Shown: in pieces, positions 21,647 through 33,064 of the stretch
Layout of the letters: each line of letters starts with the position of its first letter
Numbering within the stretch: the first letter of the stretch is position 1
Assembly (NCBI GenBank): GCA_004194705.1
Contig: SADC01000011.1
Location: 1-64,000, forward strand
Origin: Ditylenchus dipsaci
Taxonomy: Eukaryota > Nematoda > Chromadorea > Rhabditida > Anguinidae
DNA: 64,000 nt
Direction of reading: 5' to 3'
Program-made: the position numbers and the translations under genes
Notes under the pieces: generated by a model
What the model was told of the DNA's origin: nothing
The model's input: the letters and a program-made list of their open reading frames with translations, nothing else
The model's database searches: none

Positions 21647-21790
21647 GTTGGCTCGAAATCGATATTTGGACTGGAACCGGAACTGCAGATTTCTGAATAC
21701 CGGAACCGAAATTTGATTTTTATAGAAGCCGGAACCGAAATCGGAACCGGGCTTTCACTTTTGCCGAAACCAAAACCGGAGTCGAAAAAA
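21647..21790 (+). repeat. TAGAGTTGG-ended fragment with CCGGAACC words
   Basis: Starts TAGAGTTGGCTCGAAATCG and repeats ggaaccg words. Same family as 1669 and 30126. The matching right end is absent. Confidence 0.5.
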
Positions 21791-21930
21791 GGAAGTTTTC
21801 GAAAAAAAATCGCTGTTGTTTACATGTTTTTTGTATATATTGATATTTAACACGATTCTCAAAATTCGTTCAAAGGTTGAAAATACGGAAAATTGTGGTA
21901 GTTCAGTGAAAATTGTCGGTCGTACCAAAA

Positions 21931-22150
21931 GGGCAAACCTTTTTCTTGCCGTAAAAATACTTCTTTTTGCCGCAAAAACACTTTTTTCTGCCGTAAAAAA
22001 CTTTTTTTGCTGCAAACTTTTTCTCGCTGTAAAACGACTTTCCACGGCAAAAGAAAATATGCGTTGCGGCAGAAAAAAGTTTTTCTGCCGCAACAAGAAG
22101 CTTTTTTACGGCAGAAGAAAGTATTTTTACGGCAAGAAAAAGGTTCGCCC
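21931..22150. mobile_element. Small MULE-like element, GCCGTAAAAA words
   Basis: Ends GGGCRAACCTTTTTCTTGCC, inverted, with flanks GTACCAAAA (21922-21930) and GTAGCAAAA (22151-22159). That is a 9-bp duplication with one mismatch. The interior is an array of gccgtaaaaa and gccgcaa words. Length 220 bp, no coding sequence. Assigned to the Mutator-like type from duplication length only. Confidence 0.6.
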
Positions 22151-22222
22151 GTAGCAAAATATAGAAAACATATCTTAAAATATTGAATTTTAAAAACCAA
22201 CAGAAATTGTGTTAAACATATA

Positions 22223-22306
22223 CAGTCGAACCTCTTTATAGTGACACCCCGATATAGTGACACCTAGGGTCGGTCCCCAGGGTTTCACTATAAAGAGGTT
22301 CGACTG
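22223..22306. mobile_element. 84-bp Tc1/mariner-like MITE
   Basis: Ends CAGTCGAACCTCTTTATAGT, inverted, with TA at both sides (22221-22222 and 22307-22308). It is the smallest member of the CAGTCGA family seen also at 45694, 49462, 55337, 57258 and 59100. Confidence 0.8.
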
Positions 22307-22328
22307 TAGTTTAAAATATACCCATATA

Positions 22329-22775
22329 CAGGGTGTGTCAGAATTACGCGCACTTTTTGAAAAATTTGGCGAGGTAGCTCCTTGCCCGGTCGATTTCCGT
22401 TTTCGGGACCCTAACCCGAGGAAATCTCCAGAATTACGGGACTTTTAATAATCATGACTTCCCATTCATCTTTATTCGTACAATAATAAACAATAAGAAA
22501 CAACAAGAAAAAAGGATAAATTGAGACAAAAATTGAAACCTTTAGGAATGCCCACTGTCGATTATTCGGAACATCTCTTCTAGACCAAGTTTGAACTGCT
22601 TCGCACAAAGTCGGTTTGCTTGCTCTTGATTCTTGATATTAGCCATGATCTAAACGTGAAAAGCATGAAAAGGAAGAGATATACCATGCAGACAGCATAA
22701 ATCCAATTAAAATTGATAACATATAAAAAAATTAAGACAAAAAGAGCAATGTGCGCGTAATTCTGACACACCCTG
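22329..22775. mobile_element. Tc1/mariner-like element
   Basis: Ends CAGGGTGTGTCAGAATTACG, inverted, flanked by TA (22327-22328 and 22776-22777). Length 447 bp. It keeps a small terminal coding exon on the minus strand (22542-22649). Confidence 0.8.
22542..22649 (-). pseudogene. Possible transposase C-terminal exon
   Basis: After an acceptor (CACGTTTAG at 22650) the frame reads IMANIKNQEQANRLCAKQF, then KLGLEEMFRIIDSGHS and TAA at 22542-22544. Its place near the end of a TA-flanked element and its basic helical character suit the C-terminus of a Tc1/mariner transposase. The catalytic core is missing. Confidence 0.4.
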
Positions 22776-22914
22776 TAGTGCAGAAAATTTGTATTTGGGA
22801 GCCCGTTTAGTTTTCAACCCTTCCGTAGGGGGCCCGTTCATTAGAGAGTGCCCGTTTACTAGAGCAAAAACGGTAAGTGTCTTGCTCAGAATTTCATGCT
22901 GACCATTTCTACAC

Positions 22915-23080
22915 CAGGGATGAGCTTTTGTAACTATTTGCGGGAAATAGTTACAAATTTTTGCATTTGAAAAATAGTTACAGCCTGTAACTATTTTGAC
23001 CTTTGTAACTATTCTTGTAACTATTTCTCGCCACGAAAGTAATAATTTTAAAAAAATAGTCACAGCGTGTAACTATTTTT
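22915..23080 (+). repeat. CAGGGATGAG end with GTAACTA array
   Basis: A left end, CAGGGATGAGCTTTTGTAAC, is followed by repeated tagttaca and gtaacta words. The first ten bases equal the ends of the hAT-like element at 25206, but the word is different. No right end was found, so this is a truncated copy. Confidence 0.55.
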
Positions 23081-23191
23081 GTCTTTGCTGTGGTTTCTCG
23101 GCACGAAATCAGCAATTTGAAGAAAAATTCATGCAATTTGGTCAATTTTGTAAAAATTTCAGGGGTAGGAGAAAGCCAGATGGCTTAGGAC

Positions 23192-23513
23192 TAGGGTTGT
23201 CGAATCGAACGTTCGATTTCGAACATTGTTCGAAATGTTCGATATTTTTTCGAACGTTTGACTTCGAACCGAACGTTCGTTCGAAAATTTCAAACTTCGT
23301 ACCAAATACTTTCAATAAGAACTTAGAAATACGAAAAATATTAGACCAAAACATGCGCAGAATCATAAAAAACGCATCGAAAATGGGTTAGGCTCGTTTT
23401 CAAGTTCAAATTCTAAAAAAGGCAAAATTTTCAAATCGAATGTTCGAAAATTTTCGAATTCAAACATCGAATCGAACCAAACGTTCGAAAATTTCGAACG
23501 TTTGACAACCCTA
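23192..23513. mobile_element. hAT-like small element, CGAACGTTCG words
   Basis: Ends TAGGGTTGTCGAA (left) and, read inward, TAGGGTTGTCAAA (right). Perfect 8-bp duplications CTTAGGAC lie at 23184-23191 and 23514-23521. Both arms repeat TTCGAACGTTCGA-type words. It is inserted in a repeat of the family at 23690-24345. Confidence 0.85.
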
Positions 23514-23689
23514 CTTAGGACCCACTCCAGAATGGTCAAAAGCCAAAAATTCTGATTTTTGGGGCTTTACTAAAGGGGGTAAACTTGTTGCGAAAAATCG
23601 ATTGAGCGGATCAGAATTCCAGTCCGATATGCTTAGTCGCTCAGAAACTTAGTTTAAGGTGGTTTAAAGTGGAATAACGTGCAATTCTG

Positions 23690-24345
23690 AGAAATTAAGG
23701 GGTAAAACGGAATTTTGCAGCTAATTCTCGTAATTTTGCAGCTAATTTTTTTTGCAGCTAATTCTCGTAATTTTGCAGCAAATCCTTGTAATCTTGCAGC
23801 AAATATGAGTGAATTTTGCGGGAATTCGAATTTCCTAGTCAAAAGATGACTTGGATCGCTCAGAATCCCAGCCCGGAGTGGTCAGAAGCCCCTGAAAGTT
23901 GGTTTTTTGGGGGTTTACTAAAGGGGGGTAAAGTTTTTGCGAAAATTCGATTGGGCGGATCAGAATTCCGGTCCGATCGGCTTAATCGCTCAGAATTCCG
24001 CCCTCAACTACTCAAAACCGTCATAAATCTGAAATTCTGAGCGATTAAGCCGATCTGACCGGAATTCTGATCCGCTCGATCGAATTTTCGCAAAAAGTTT
24101 ACCCCTTCTTAGTAAACCCCCAAAAAACCAACTTTCAGGGGCTTCTGACCACTCCGGGCTGGGATTCTGAGCGATCCAAGTCATCTTTTGACTAGGAAAT
24201 TCGAATTCCCGCAAAATTCACTCATATTTGCTGCAAGATTACAAGGATTTGCTGCAAAATTACGAGAATTAGCTGCAAAATTACGAGAATTAGCTGCAAA
24301 ATTACGAGAATTAGCTGCAAAATTCCGTTTTACCCGAAATTAAGC
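23690..24345. repeat. 650-bp near-perfect palindrome
   Basis: Centre near 24015. The outer arms repeat ttttgcagctaattctcgtaa. The inner arms share 'cccagcccggagtggtcag' and 'attccggtccgatcggctt'. Related copies lie at 23100-23190 with 23514-23650, 33520-33900, 51175-51350 and 58600-58900. Mirror open frames on the two strands are artefacts. Confidence 0.85.
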
Positions 24346-24449
24346 CCATCTGACTGGAATTCTGATCTGTTCAATCGATTTTTCGCAACAGTTTGTTTGG
24401 TGTTGATAGTGCATTGGGAGAAAAAATTAAAAGGGTTGAAACGCGTGTA

Positions 24450-24581
24450 GAATACCGCTCATCTCACTGGCTACAAAATGGTAGGTAACTTGCCTGAGAG
24501 CAGTTATAAAAAATAGGTCAAAAACACGATGCCAAAAACACGAATTTGAAAAAGGGAGCTCTTTTTAGAGAGAATACGGTA
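24450..24581. repeat. Right end of a CCGTAT-family element
   Basis: Contains the family 'gctacaaaatggtaggtaac' piece and ends TTTAGAGAGAATACGG before TA at about 24581. The left end was not located. Confidence 0.5.
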
Positions 24582-24929
24582 TGTGGTCGAATGAATCCCC
24601 TGAACGTGTCACATACCTCCATTAATCCACCTCCATACATAATCTTGTTTACTTCTAAACATGGTCTCTGAAACAGCTCAGTGGGGTACTCTGACATAGG
24701 TTACTCAACCCTGCCAGTTTCGCCTGCTCCGATAAATGATGAACACGCTCTCTTTGTTGGCGACAATTATGAGCACAGGATATGTTGCAGTTTAGCTGCC
24801 GTCAACAATGATTCGATCATCAAATTGCCAGCTATAATTGCGCTGACAATAAGGAGAGAACTCTGCCAGCTTCGCTGAGCTGCCTGGCCTGCCCACCTAT
24901 TAACCCAGCCCATCTTTGTGGCATTTCTT

Positions 24930-25205
24930 CCTCGCATATCCTACTCACCTACCTACAGACTCTATTTGCTCTACCTACTCATTCACCTATCTTAGCTACC
25001 CTCCCGCCTACTCTACCTACCCAGCTACCTATCCTATAGAACTACTTATTCTCCTACACACCCTCATACCTTCCACATATACCCATTCTCCTACCCGTCC
25101 TATCCTAACCACCCTGCTGCCTACCCTACCTACCCATGTACCTACCATACCTATTCATACACCTACCCAAAAAGACCACCCACCTCCCACATACCGTCCT
25201 ACCTA
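24930..25205 (+). repeat. CTACC-rich degenerate simple repeat
   Basis: Irregular tandem cctac, ctacct and ctaccta words. It resumes at 27683-27715 after the hAT-like insertion. Confidence 0.8.
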
Positions 25206-27682
25206 CAGGGATGAGAATTTCGGTCTAACTAGGCCTTTTTCCTTAATAGCTGGGATTCCCAAAATAGGCCTGCAAAATTTGAGTTAGGCCTAGTCCTAAC
25301 TAGGCCTTTTTTAGGCCTAGGCCTTTTCGGTCTAACTAGGCCTATTTTAGGCCTTTTTTAGGCCTATTTTTTGGCGGGAATTTGAAATAATTTTATTTTT
25401 CAAAGAATTTTTTTGTGCTTTGTGATAAGGATAATACTTTTTTCCGGCCCAAATCCACGCTTTTTTCAAATTCAAGGCAGGTAACTACGATTGGCATGAT
25501 TATTTGGACTAATTTCCGTAGTTCCTCTACTAATTCAACCTGTTTTCTTTTTTACAGTCAATATGTTTATATAGTATTTGGACTATGTCCGTCAGGTTTT
25601 TGACAACAAAGTTTGTTCGCAGCATAAGTGGCCTTAGAGCTAATTTTTTTAGCTAATGTTTGACGCACAATTGTCTGGAGATGTGCCCTTCTCGAAAGTG
25701 CGAAACCATACTGCCACACCCATCGAGCTATATGCCTTGGAAGTAAATAATAATTTTTGCTAGACAGAAAAATTAAAAATTAAATTTTGAATTAGCACCT
25801 TTAGTTTTTGGTACCAAGATGTGCTCTATCCACCTGAAGGATACACCAACCACCTGAAGGTTTATAACTGCCTACAATATAACTTAACTTCCTTTAGGGT
25901 GACCTATCTATACAGAGGGTACATCAATCATCTGTAGAGTACCTAAACTGCCTAGAAGCATCGTAAACTGATCAGCGCTACTTCATTCACCTGGAGGATA
26001 CCCAAGTGGTAAAACATACTCTAACTGCCTGGAAGCTTTTCTAACCGCCTGGAGGGTACCTGTCCTGCCTGGAGAGTGCCCTAATCAACTGGACTGGATT
26101 AAGCCCCAAAAAGATACACCAACTATCTAGATGTTACACGGGATGTACACTGGATGTTATAATCTGCTTAAAACATGAACTAGCTGCTATGTGCCGTAAT
26201 TACGGAAAGGCTTAGCTTTCCGGCTCGATCAGGGCCTCTACCGGGAGGTATAATGGACCTGGATATTGTGTCAGACAGTAACCCTAACCACTCTGAGGGT
26301 ATATAGACTCCGTGGAAAGTACTGGACACTGGCTCAAGATTCGCGGAAAATTTGCGCTGAGTGTGGGCACCGGCGCCAAATGAGTAAATACGTCAGTAGC
26401 TGAAAAGAAAATTTTGATTTGTCAATGTCCCATATGGCGAGATTCTGACGGTGAGTACTAGCGCTAAGTGCTGACACCAACCATATACAAAAACGGCTCT
26501 GGACACCGGCACCGGAAAATTGTCAAATTTTGCCTGGCAACCGATCAACTATTGGCTGTGATGATTTAAAAAGAGTATTCTCTCCCTATAATTTACACGC
26601 TACATAATGTACTCTTCAGTTACAACCCCTGCACTATTTCGACTTTATTGCTTTTCTAACAAGGCGATGCCATGCCCCTTTCAGGTCTCTTAGTCAGGTA
26701 AATGTCTCGTTCAAATTACACTTTGCTTTATACAGCTTTCAAGCAAGCTAATTATGTGTATATGGTCATGTGAACGGAAGTATTTAACTGCAGTGAAAAC
26801 TTCAAATTATCTCTAATGCAATTGACTATAAACCACGCATTTAATTAAACATCCTCTTATTTAAGGGTACTAGAAAACAAGAACAAAATAAGCAAGAGAA
26901 TACTCCACAAATCGCGCTTGATGATCAATTGGTGGGAAAATCTAGCCAGTGGTTCGAAAATTCCAAAATCTCATTATTTGCATATGCTGTGTTCAGTGTC
27001 AATCCACCGGGGGATCCACCCATGGGCGTAGCAAGGAGGGCTGAGGGGGCTATAGCCCCCCCCCGTCAGGTTTTTCGAAAAAAATTGTTAATTAAAAACA
27101 CTATAAAACTCGAAACGGTGTAGGGAAAATGACCTCTCGGGGGGCTTTATCACCCCCCCCCCGTCAGATTTTGGGTAGCCACCGGTGGCGGTGGGTGGCT
27201 GCCAACATATTACAACGCTAGAGTGAAGAAAAGAAATAAATAGGAAACCCGTGAATCTGACAGTGACAAAATCGTTGATTGGTTTTGGTTTGCTTTAATA
27301 CCTGAACAAGCAAAATTACAAATGAATATTAACTGAAAAAAAGAAAACAGGTTGAATCAGTAGAGGAACTACAGAAACTAGTCCAAACAATCATGCCAAT
27401 CGTAGTTACCTGCCTTGAATTTGAAAAAAGCGTGGATTTGGGCCGGAAAAAAGTATTATCCTTATCACAAAGCAAAAAAAATTCTTTGAAAAATAAAATT
27501 ATTTCAAATTCCCGCCAAAAAATAGGCCTAAAAAGGCCTAAAATAGGCCTAATTAGACCGAAAAGGCCTAGGCCTGAAAAAGGCCTAGTTAGGACTAGGC
27601 CTAACTCCAATTTTCGTAGGCCTATTTTAGGCCTCAAAATAGGCCTAAAATAGGCCTAGTTAGACCGAAATCCTCATCCCTG
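25206..27682. mobile_element. 2.5-kb hAT-like element with TAGGCCTA arrays
   Basis: Ends CAGGGATGAGAATTTCGGTC (left) and, inward, CAGGGATGAGGATTTCGGTC (right). Flanks CCTACCTA on both sides (25198-25205 and 27683-27690). The duplication is less decisive because the host is a CTACC repeat. Inverted arms of about 350 bp have a TAGGCCTA word array, then 'ttgtgataaggataatac' and 'caaattcaaggcaggtaact'. The middle has a loose tandem of about 30 bp with 'acctggagggtac' words (25800-26150). I see no transposase. Confidence 0.75.
27030..27180 (+). repeat. CCCCCGTCAGATTTT repeat
   Basis: Two 'ccccccgtcag' words flank 'acggtgtagggaaaatg'. Matches pieces at 6590-6640 and 13500-13600. Confidence 0.55.
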
Positions 27683-28278
27683 CCTACCTACCATACCTAC
27701 CTACCCAGGTGATTTTGGTACTATTCAAAGACTTTTCTCGCACCCGTTAGTCATGCAAGACTATTTTTATTGTTGCCTATACTATAGAATCGCCCCCACC
27801 CCTAGCCATTGCAAAATTTACTTTCTTCAAAAGGAAAGGACCCGTCCCGTATGACTTGCTGTCCTGTTTTAGTATCAAAATGATGGACAGTTCCTACGCT
27901 TTTTGTTTGAGTTAGTTCACCTTCACATTAATCCCTCTGGAAGTCTCATTTAATAAAACATACATTGTACAATTATCGCAGATTGTTGAACACTTTATTT
28001 TTGAAATTTCAAACAGGATAGACAGTTTCAAAAAAAAACTACAAAATTCATTTCACGGAGTACGAAAAACACACCACAAATAAATTACAATTAAATAGCG
28101 AAAAAATTAGATCCATAAGTATGGCTGTGTAGTAATTACAGGAGACATTGTTAATATGTGCCGAAAGTTAGGGTTAGAAAAAATTCAGTACACAACCTTC
28201 TTCAAAATAACAAAAACAAATTTCAACCGATCAACTACCATCTCGTAAAAAAACAAATATTTGGTGTGTATAAAAGAA

Positions 28279-28284
28279 TTTATT
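28279..28284 (-). terminator. AATAAA signal of the Flower gene
   Basis: AATAAA on the minus strand about 139 nt past the stop of the Flower homologue. Confidence 0.45.
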
Positions 28285-28422
28285 GAAATGGGCATTGTTC
28301 GACTTGATCATCACTAACCATTGAGAACATAAATAGATGGTCCGAACGCAAATAGAGAACAATAAATATGTATACAGATCAACTTAGGAACGCACTCTGT
28401 TTCTTGATATAGCTTGTTATTA

Positions 28423-29616
28423 TCATGGCTGATTGAATCCGGTCGGAGTAGGAATCGGCTGGTTCACCTGAGGACTCCAAGCTGGATCGTTGCCACCAAC
28501 TCCCATCATTGTGCCCCTGTCGGCCCTAAAAGGAGTGAATTTAAATGAATTTTAGTTCGGCTAAAACATTGATCACAATCCTATTCGCGCATTACGCAAA
28601 AAAAAGCCTTGCTGCCAGCGCCTGTATTTTTTAAAATTGAGTGCCTTTGCTTCCGCCACTCCAAAAATATCGCCGCCCACGCTTTAAAACTGCGAGTACT
28701 AGAGAGTCGCTGGCGGAAGACTTCTGCCAGCGCTATGACTAGAATCACCACTACTAATAGAAGACTACCTTTAGCCGATCCCGAAGGTGACCTTATATTA
28801 CAGTATTTCGACTGTGTGTGGTGGTCACAATAAAAAGTGAGTTCAGCTCCAGCCTAATAAAGCGACATCTCAGAACTATTTTTGTCCCACTATTATATTA
28901 ATATAATAAAATTAATATAATAAACTTTCAATCAAAGTTGACCATTGTGGTCCTAGCACACGGCTAATAATCTTACTTTTTTCCAAGAGACATGAAGCCA
29001 TACACAATCCCACAGGCGAGTATCATACCACCACCAAGAATGGTGTTGAGCTCAGGACAAATAAGTATTGGCAATATTCCCATGCTATAATAACAAAAGT
29101 TTAAGAATAGCATGAATTTTATTCGTAAGCTTACACTGTGTACAACCCTGCTTTCTGGTAGTAGGCTCTGGACTCTGAGAATTGAGCGATCCTTTCAATA
29201 AAATCAACAAAAGCACAGCAGAATGGGGCTTCCAAAGCAACAGCCAGGAAGCCGATAGCACTAAAGAGAATCTTACAGATTATAGGCTATAAAATTCAGG
29301 AGTAGATTTTATTTACAGCTGAAGAAGACAAGCAACGATGCAAGAGGCAGTGATACTCAACAAGCCAAGGACAGCGAAGAACATCGCCACGAAGCCACCA
29401 ACGATCCCCAGGCCTTTTGCGAGGAATCTAAAATATAAATACATAGCGTACAAGCAACCGACAATTCAGAAAAAGTCAACATACCGAACCCACCAAGGAA
29501 AAGTCGCCTAAAACAAAAAATAGTTAATAATAAACAAAGTTATGCATTAAAAAATCCACATTAGGATCCTGTTCCGTCTGCATCTGAGTCTGCGCTGAAG
29601 ATACAGTCTGTCCCAT
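28423..29616 (-). CDS. flower: Flower family membrane protein (CACFD1/flower homologue)
   Basis: Six exons: 29616-29560, 29507-29485, 29427-29317, 29260-29135, 29084-28977 and 28525-28423. They join in one frame with GT-AG introns and give 175 residues, close to the usual family length. The start MGQTVSSAQTQMQ is followed by FPWWVRFLAKGLGIVGG and a first membrane span. Next come CIVACLLQL and the conserved VALEAPFCCAF with its acidic residue, then YYQKAGLYTVMGILPILIC. The last span is GGGMILACGIVYGFMSLGKK. The tail is cytosolic, NDPAWSPQ to FNQP. Residue spacing matches the fly protein through the LEAP region as I recall it. Flower proteins sit in synaptic and other vesicle membranes and have been linked to calcium entry, endocytosis and cell competition. 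No lesion is seen, so this is probably a working host gene. Confidence 0.93.
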
Positions 29617-30029
29617 TTTCAAGATTCGAAGGAAGGCTTTGACCTGATCACCGATTGATTAACTGTAGCTGCCGAAAAGTCAACCGAACAATGAAATCTG
29701 AAAAGTCGATATTTGTCCATATGCAAATTGAATCAATCAAAAAACCACATCTGCTAATTTAACAACAAAAAAATGAATCATAAAAAAGTGAGTAACAATG
29801 GAATGAGCTAGCAAAAAAAGGTCAGAAGATGGTTGACTGAATAGCAAGAAAGAAAAACACGCATACAAAGAACGTTGCCCCACGCCAAAAGTTTTCTTGT
29901 CCGATATTGTTGGGCATTTCGCCACACTAATGGCACGTTAGCCAAAAAGAGCCAATTCAAATCTATTATAGAAGGGCAGAGATATGCTCGATAGCAATAT
30001 TTTGTACAGTTGAAGTAAATTACCTGTAA

Positions 30030-30126
30030 GATCTGTTACATATTTTTTCGCGACTGGAACCGGAATCCGAAAAAAGACCGTAATTTCGGTAACCAGAACC
30101 GGAACCGAAATTCCGGGCCAACTCTA
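30030..30126 (-). repeat. TAGAGTTGG-ended fragment, inverted
   Basis: CCGGAACC and TTCCGG words running to CCGGGCCAACTCTA at 30126. Inverted relative to 1669 and 21647. Confidence 0.5.
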
Positions 30127-30595
30127 CTGTACAGTCATGTCTCGATAATCCGACACCACCTCAAGGCATGTCTAACACGTCGAATTACCAAATCGAGCTT
30201 TTCCGAAATTAAAATTTTACAAAATTTATATATTTTTTTAATTTTTGACTCAAAAATTTCGAAACCTCAAGTTCGTACCCCGGTTGGATCCAACACTTTT
30301 TTCAAGCCTGATTTTAAGCACTTTACCGAACCTGATCGACCAGTCTTGTTCAAAAAACGCAAAGGCTGTGACTGTGCCCATTTTGTGCTCCAGTTTGCAA
30401 CAGTTTTCTCGTAAAGACTTGTGGGTCGTAATAACCAAACATACTTTTTTGAAAAAAAGAGGGTGGTTATTAGCAGGAGAACGAACTTGAGGCGGTCGGC
30501 CTATGAATACCCCACTAAGCACCATTGCCTTTATAGTCCCTTTCTATTTTTCCTTGCCTCCTCCCTGTTGATTTTTTTGGCTGAGGCGCTGGGTA

Positions 30596-31028
30596 GGTCA
30601 TCGATGTTGAGCTATGGTCACACTCCTTGGTCATTTTTTGACTTTTTGAGCTTCTTTTGAGGACAGCGATGATTTTTTCTGGTATCATTTTTATGTTTTT
30701 TATACCAAACAATAGCTCAGGAACTAAGCTTTCTTCTACATCAAAAAACTTTTAGTTTTATGACAAAAGTGCGTGTAATAATACAAAAGTTGTAGGTTGG
30801 TCGAGGTCTATGTACATCAACCGTGACATTGACCAACCTACAGCTTTAGACCATCGTATATATTTTTGTTACATTTTTTAAAATATTTTTGATACACAAA
30901 AAAGCTTAGATCCTGAGCTATGTTAGGTGTGAAAACATAAAACAATACTAAATAAAATCATCTCTGACCACCAAAAGAAGTTCAAAAAAGTCGACATCGA
31001 CTAAGACCAAGGAGTGTGACCATGGAGA
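30596..31028. repeat. Foldback element
   Basis: Arms 'tggtcacactccttggtc' and the inverse 'gaccaaggagtgtgacca', with an inner 'gtaggttggtc' and 'gaccaacctac' pair. Nothing coding. Confidence 0.75.
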
Positions 31029-31031
31029 AAA

Positions 31032-31253
31032 AGGGGCATGCCCACGCTAATAAGCGGCGGGACCCGGTAATTCAAATTTTTTCCTAATCATTGAACTACT
31101 GTACGGATTTTTCAACCTGGTTTCTACAAAACAAGGCCTAGAATTTAATTTTAGGTATGGGTTTGTTAGAAACCAAGTTGAAAAATCCATACACACCTCC
31201 AATGATTAGGAAAAATTTTCGAATTCCCGGGCACCATCTCTTATTATGCCCCT
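31032..31253. mobile_element. TTAA-flanked (piggyBac-like) MITE, copy 1
   Basis: Palindromic, about 220 bp, starting AGGGGCATGCCCACGCTAAT and ending TTATTATGCCCCT before TTAA (31254-31257). The left TTAA is mutated. Related ends occur at 49660 and 62818. Confidence 0.65.
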
Positions 31254-31257
31254 TTAA

Positions 31258-31490
31258 AGGGACATGCCCACGCTAATAAGAGGTGGTGCCCGGGAATTCA
31301 AAATTTTTTCCTAATCATTCAACTTCTGTACGAGTTTTTAAATTTGGTTTCTAACAAAACCACACCTAAAATTAAATTCTAGGCCTGGTTTTGTTAGAAA
31401 CCTAGTTGAAAAATCCGTACAGAAGTTCAACGATTAGGAAAAAATTTTGAATTTCCGGGCACCACCTCTTATTAGCGTGGGCATGCCCCT
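31258..31490. mobile_element. TTAA-flanked MITE, copy 2
   Basis: Same palindrome as copy 1, from AGGGACATGCCCACGCTAAT to GCGTGGGCATGCCCCT, with TTAA at 31254-31257 and 31491-31494. It shares each TTAA with its neighbour. Confidence 0.75.
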
Positions 31491-31494
31491 TTAA

Positions 31495-31837
31495 AGGAGG
31501 GGGAAAGCCATTTAGGTTTGAAAAAGTGGCCTCCATGGCGCAGTGCGTAAGCGGTTGCTTTTTTTGGCCCAAAAATGGTGTTGCAGGTTCGATGCCATGT
31601 AGTGGCACACAATTTTTTTGACTTGTTTAGCCAGTTTTAGAGGTAATTAGACTTTTTTAATGCCAGATTCGGAATCAACGACCTAAATTACCCCTTAGAA
31701 CTGGTCAAACAAGCCAAAAAAAAGTGCACGCATGCGGGATCGAACCTGCAACACCATTTTGGGCCATAAAACACAAACGCTTACGCACTGCGCCACCGAA
31801 GCCACTTTTTCAAACCTAAATGGCTTTTCCCCCTCCT
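31495..31837. mobile_element. TTAA-flanked palindrome with tRNA-like arms
   Basis: Ends AGGAGGGGGAAAGCCATTTA (left) and its inverse, with TTAA at 31491-31494 and 31838-31841. Each arm has an A-box-like 'tggcgcagtgcgtaagcg' and a B-box-like 'ggttcgatgcc' or 'gggatcgaacctgc'. A second, more diverged copy lies at 20140-20455. The arms look tRNA-derived, yet the element behaves like a DNA transposon. Confidence 0.75.
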
Positions 31838-32017
31838 TTAAGACATGCTCAAACATGCTCACCAAACTACAGAAAACTTGTTTGAGTTTGTTTTTACATA
31901 CGCTGACCTGCCCAAGCCTAAAAAGTCAACATGGGGACCAAGGCTGAATGAGACTCGAGCCCCAACGTCACTAGCACCCTCGGCTTATTGATCATTTTTT
32001 TATTCATATTTATTCAG

Positions 32018-32485
32018 AAGACTGACGAGATGTACCCTGTCCCTAAAAAACTGCCGATTGGAATTGTAACTCGCACTGATGAATACATAATATATGTTTG
32101 GGCACACAATTTCGGCCAAAAAGAACTCAGATATCCATTGAGTGCAATCCCCAACATTGAGGTTGCATTTCTCAAGACTGGCTATTGGAATTTATTTTAA
32201 TCAAAAACTTATTTTCAGCCAGGTGACAGGGTTCGTTTCTACCAACGAGAAGAATTTTGCAAAATACAATCAGCAAGAGATATTTTTATGGAAAAAGTTC
32301 TTGATTTGTCAATCAGCAAACTGCCAAGAACTCTGCAGAGTAAAGAAGAATTCCGTTTCAAAGTAATTTCAACTTTTGTTCCGTGTCTTTATCTGACAAA
32401 AATAATTTTTTTTTAGATTTACACTCACGTCATTTTCCCTCCAATCACTTACGCTCCATATCAGAACTATGTGGACACTGTCAGG
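32018..32485 (+). CDS. Unrecognised repeated-domain gene, exons a-c
   Basis: Three exons join in phase 0: 32018-32161, 32219-32362 and 32417-32485. They encode unit 1 of a repeated domain: PIGIVTRTDEYIIYVWAHNFG, EPGDRVRFYQREE, and then IYTHVIFPPITYAPY. The pattern is G-hydrophobic-V-x-R, then V-W/Y near G, then a PGD-x-V-x-F strand and a later I/F-PP. It recurs at 40.1, 43.0 and 47.9 kb and, in part, at 45.2 kb. The short beta-rich pattern could be an OB- or Tudor-like fold, which is inference. No start codon was found upstream. Confidence 0.5.
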
Positions 32486-32590
32486 GTAGGTCTCTAGAGC
32501 TGCGGTCCCGATCTAAAGAATTATTTTGCAAACCCCCTTCGAAATTGCATAATTTTTTCATCCAGTTGAAAAACTCATGTTAAAAACTCC

Positions 32591-32836
32591 GTATTATCTC
32601 TCATTATAGACCCCCCTCCCCCTCGTGTTTAAAACCGTGCTCTTGGCATTGCATTTTTGACCCAGTTTTTGAATAATTCTCTTAGGCAAATTACCCCTCA
32701 TTTTGTAGCCAGTGAGATGAGCTACAAAATGAGGGTAACTTGTCTGAGAGAATTATTCAAAAAGTTGGTCAAAAACACAATGCCACAAACATGTTCTTTG
32801 AATTTAGGGGGAGGATCTATTATTAGAGACAATACG
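32591..32836. mobile_element. CCGTAT-family element
   Basis: Left end CCGTATTATCTCTCATTATA, right end TATTAGAGACAATACGG, TA on both sides. The inner palindrome has 'attttgtagccagtgagatg' words. It sits in the intron after exon c. Confidence 0.75.
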
Positions 32837-33064
32837 GTATATGCAGGACTGCCATCTCAAAATTTAAAAAAGGGCATTTGGTTCGAAAAACAGGAATTTG
32901 AAGGAAAAAGTATATTTTATCCAGTGCTTATTGCCATTTCGAAGCGAAAAAAAAAAGATTTTGACTAAAACTTCGAAAATAAAAAATATTTGGGGTCCTA
33001 AAAAAAGGAAGAATCTTTTTTAAAAAACATATGGCACCCCTGGGTATATGTGTTGGTGGTCTCC

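Noticed and set aside
24930..25205. Proline/threonine-rich coding exon
   Set aside because: The frame simply translates the CTACC simple repeat.
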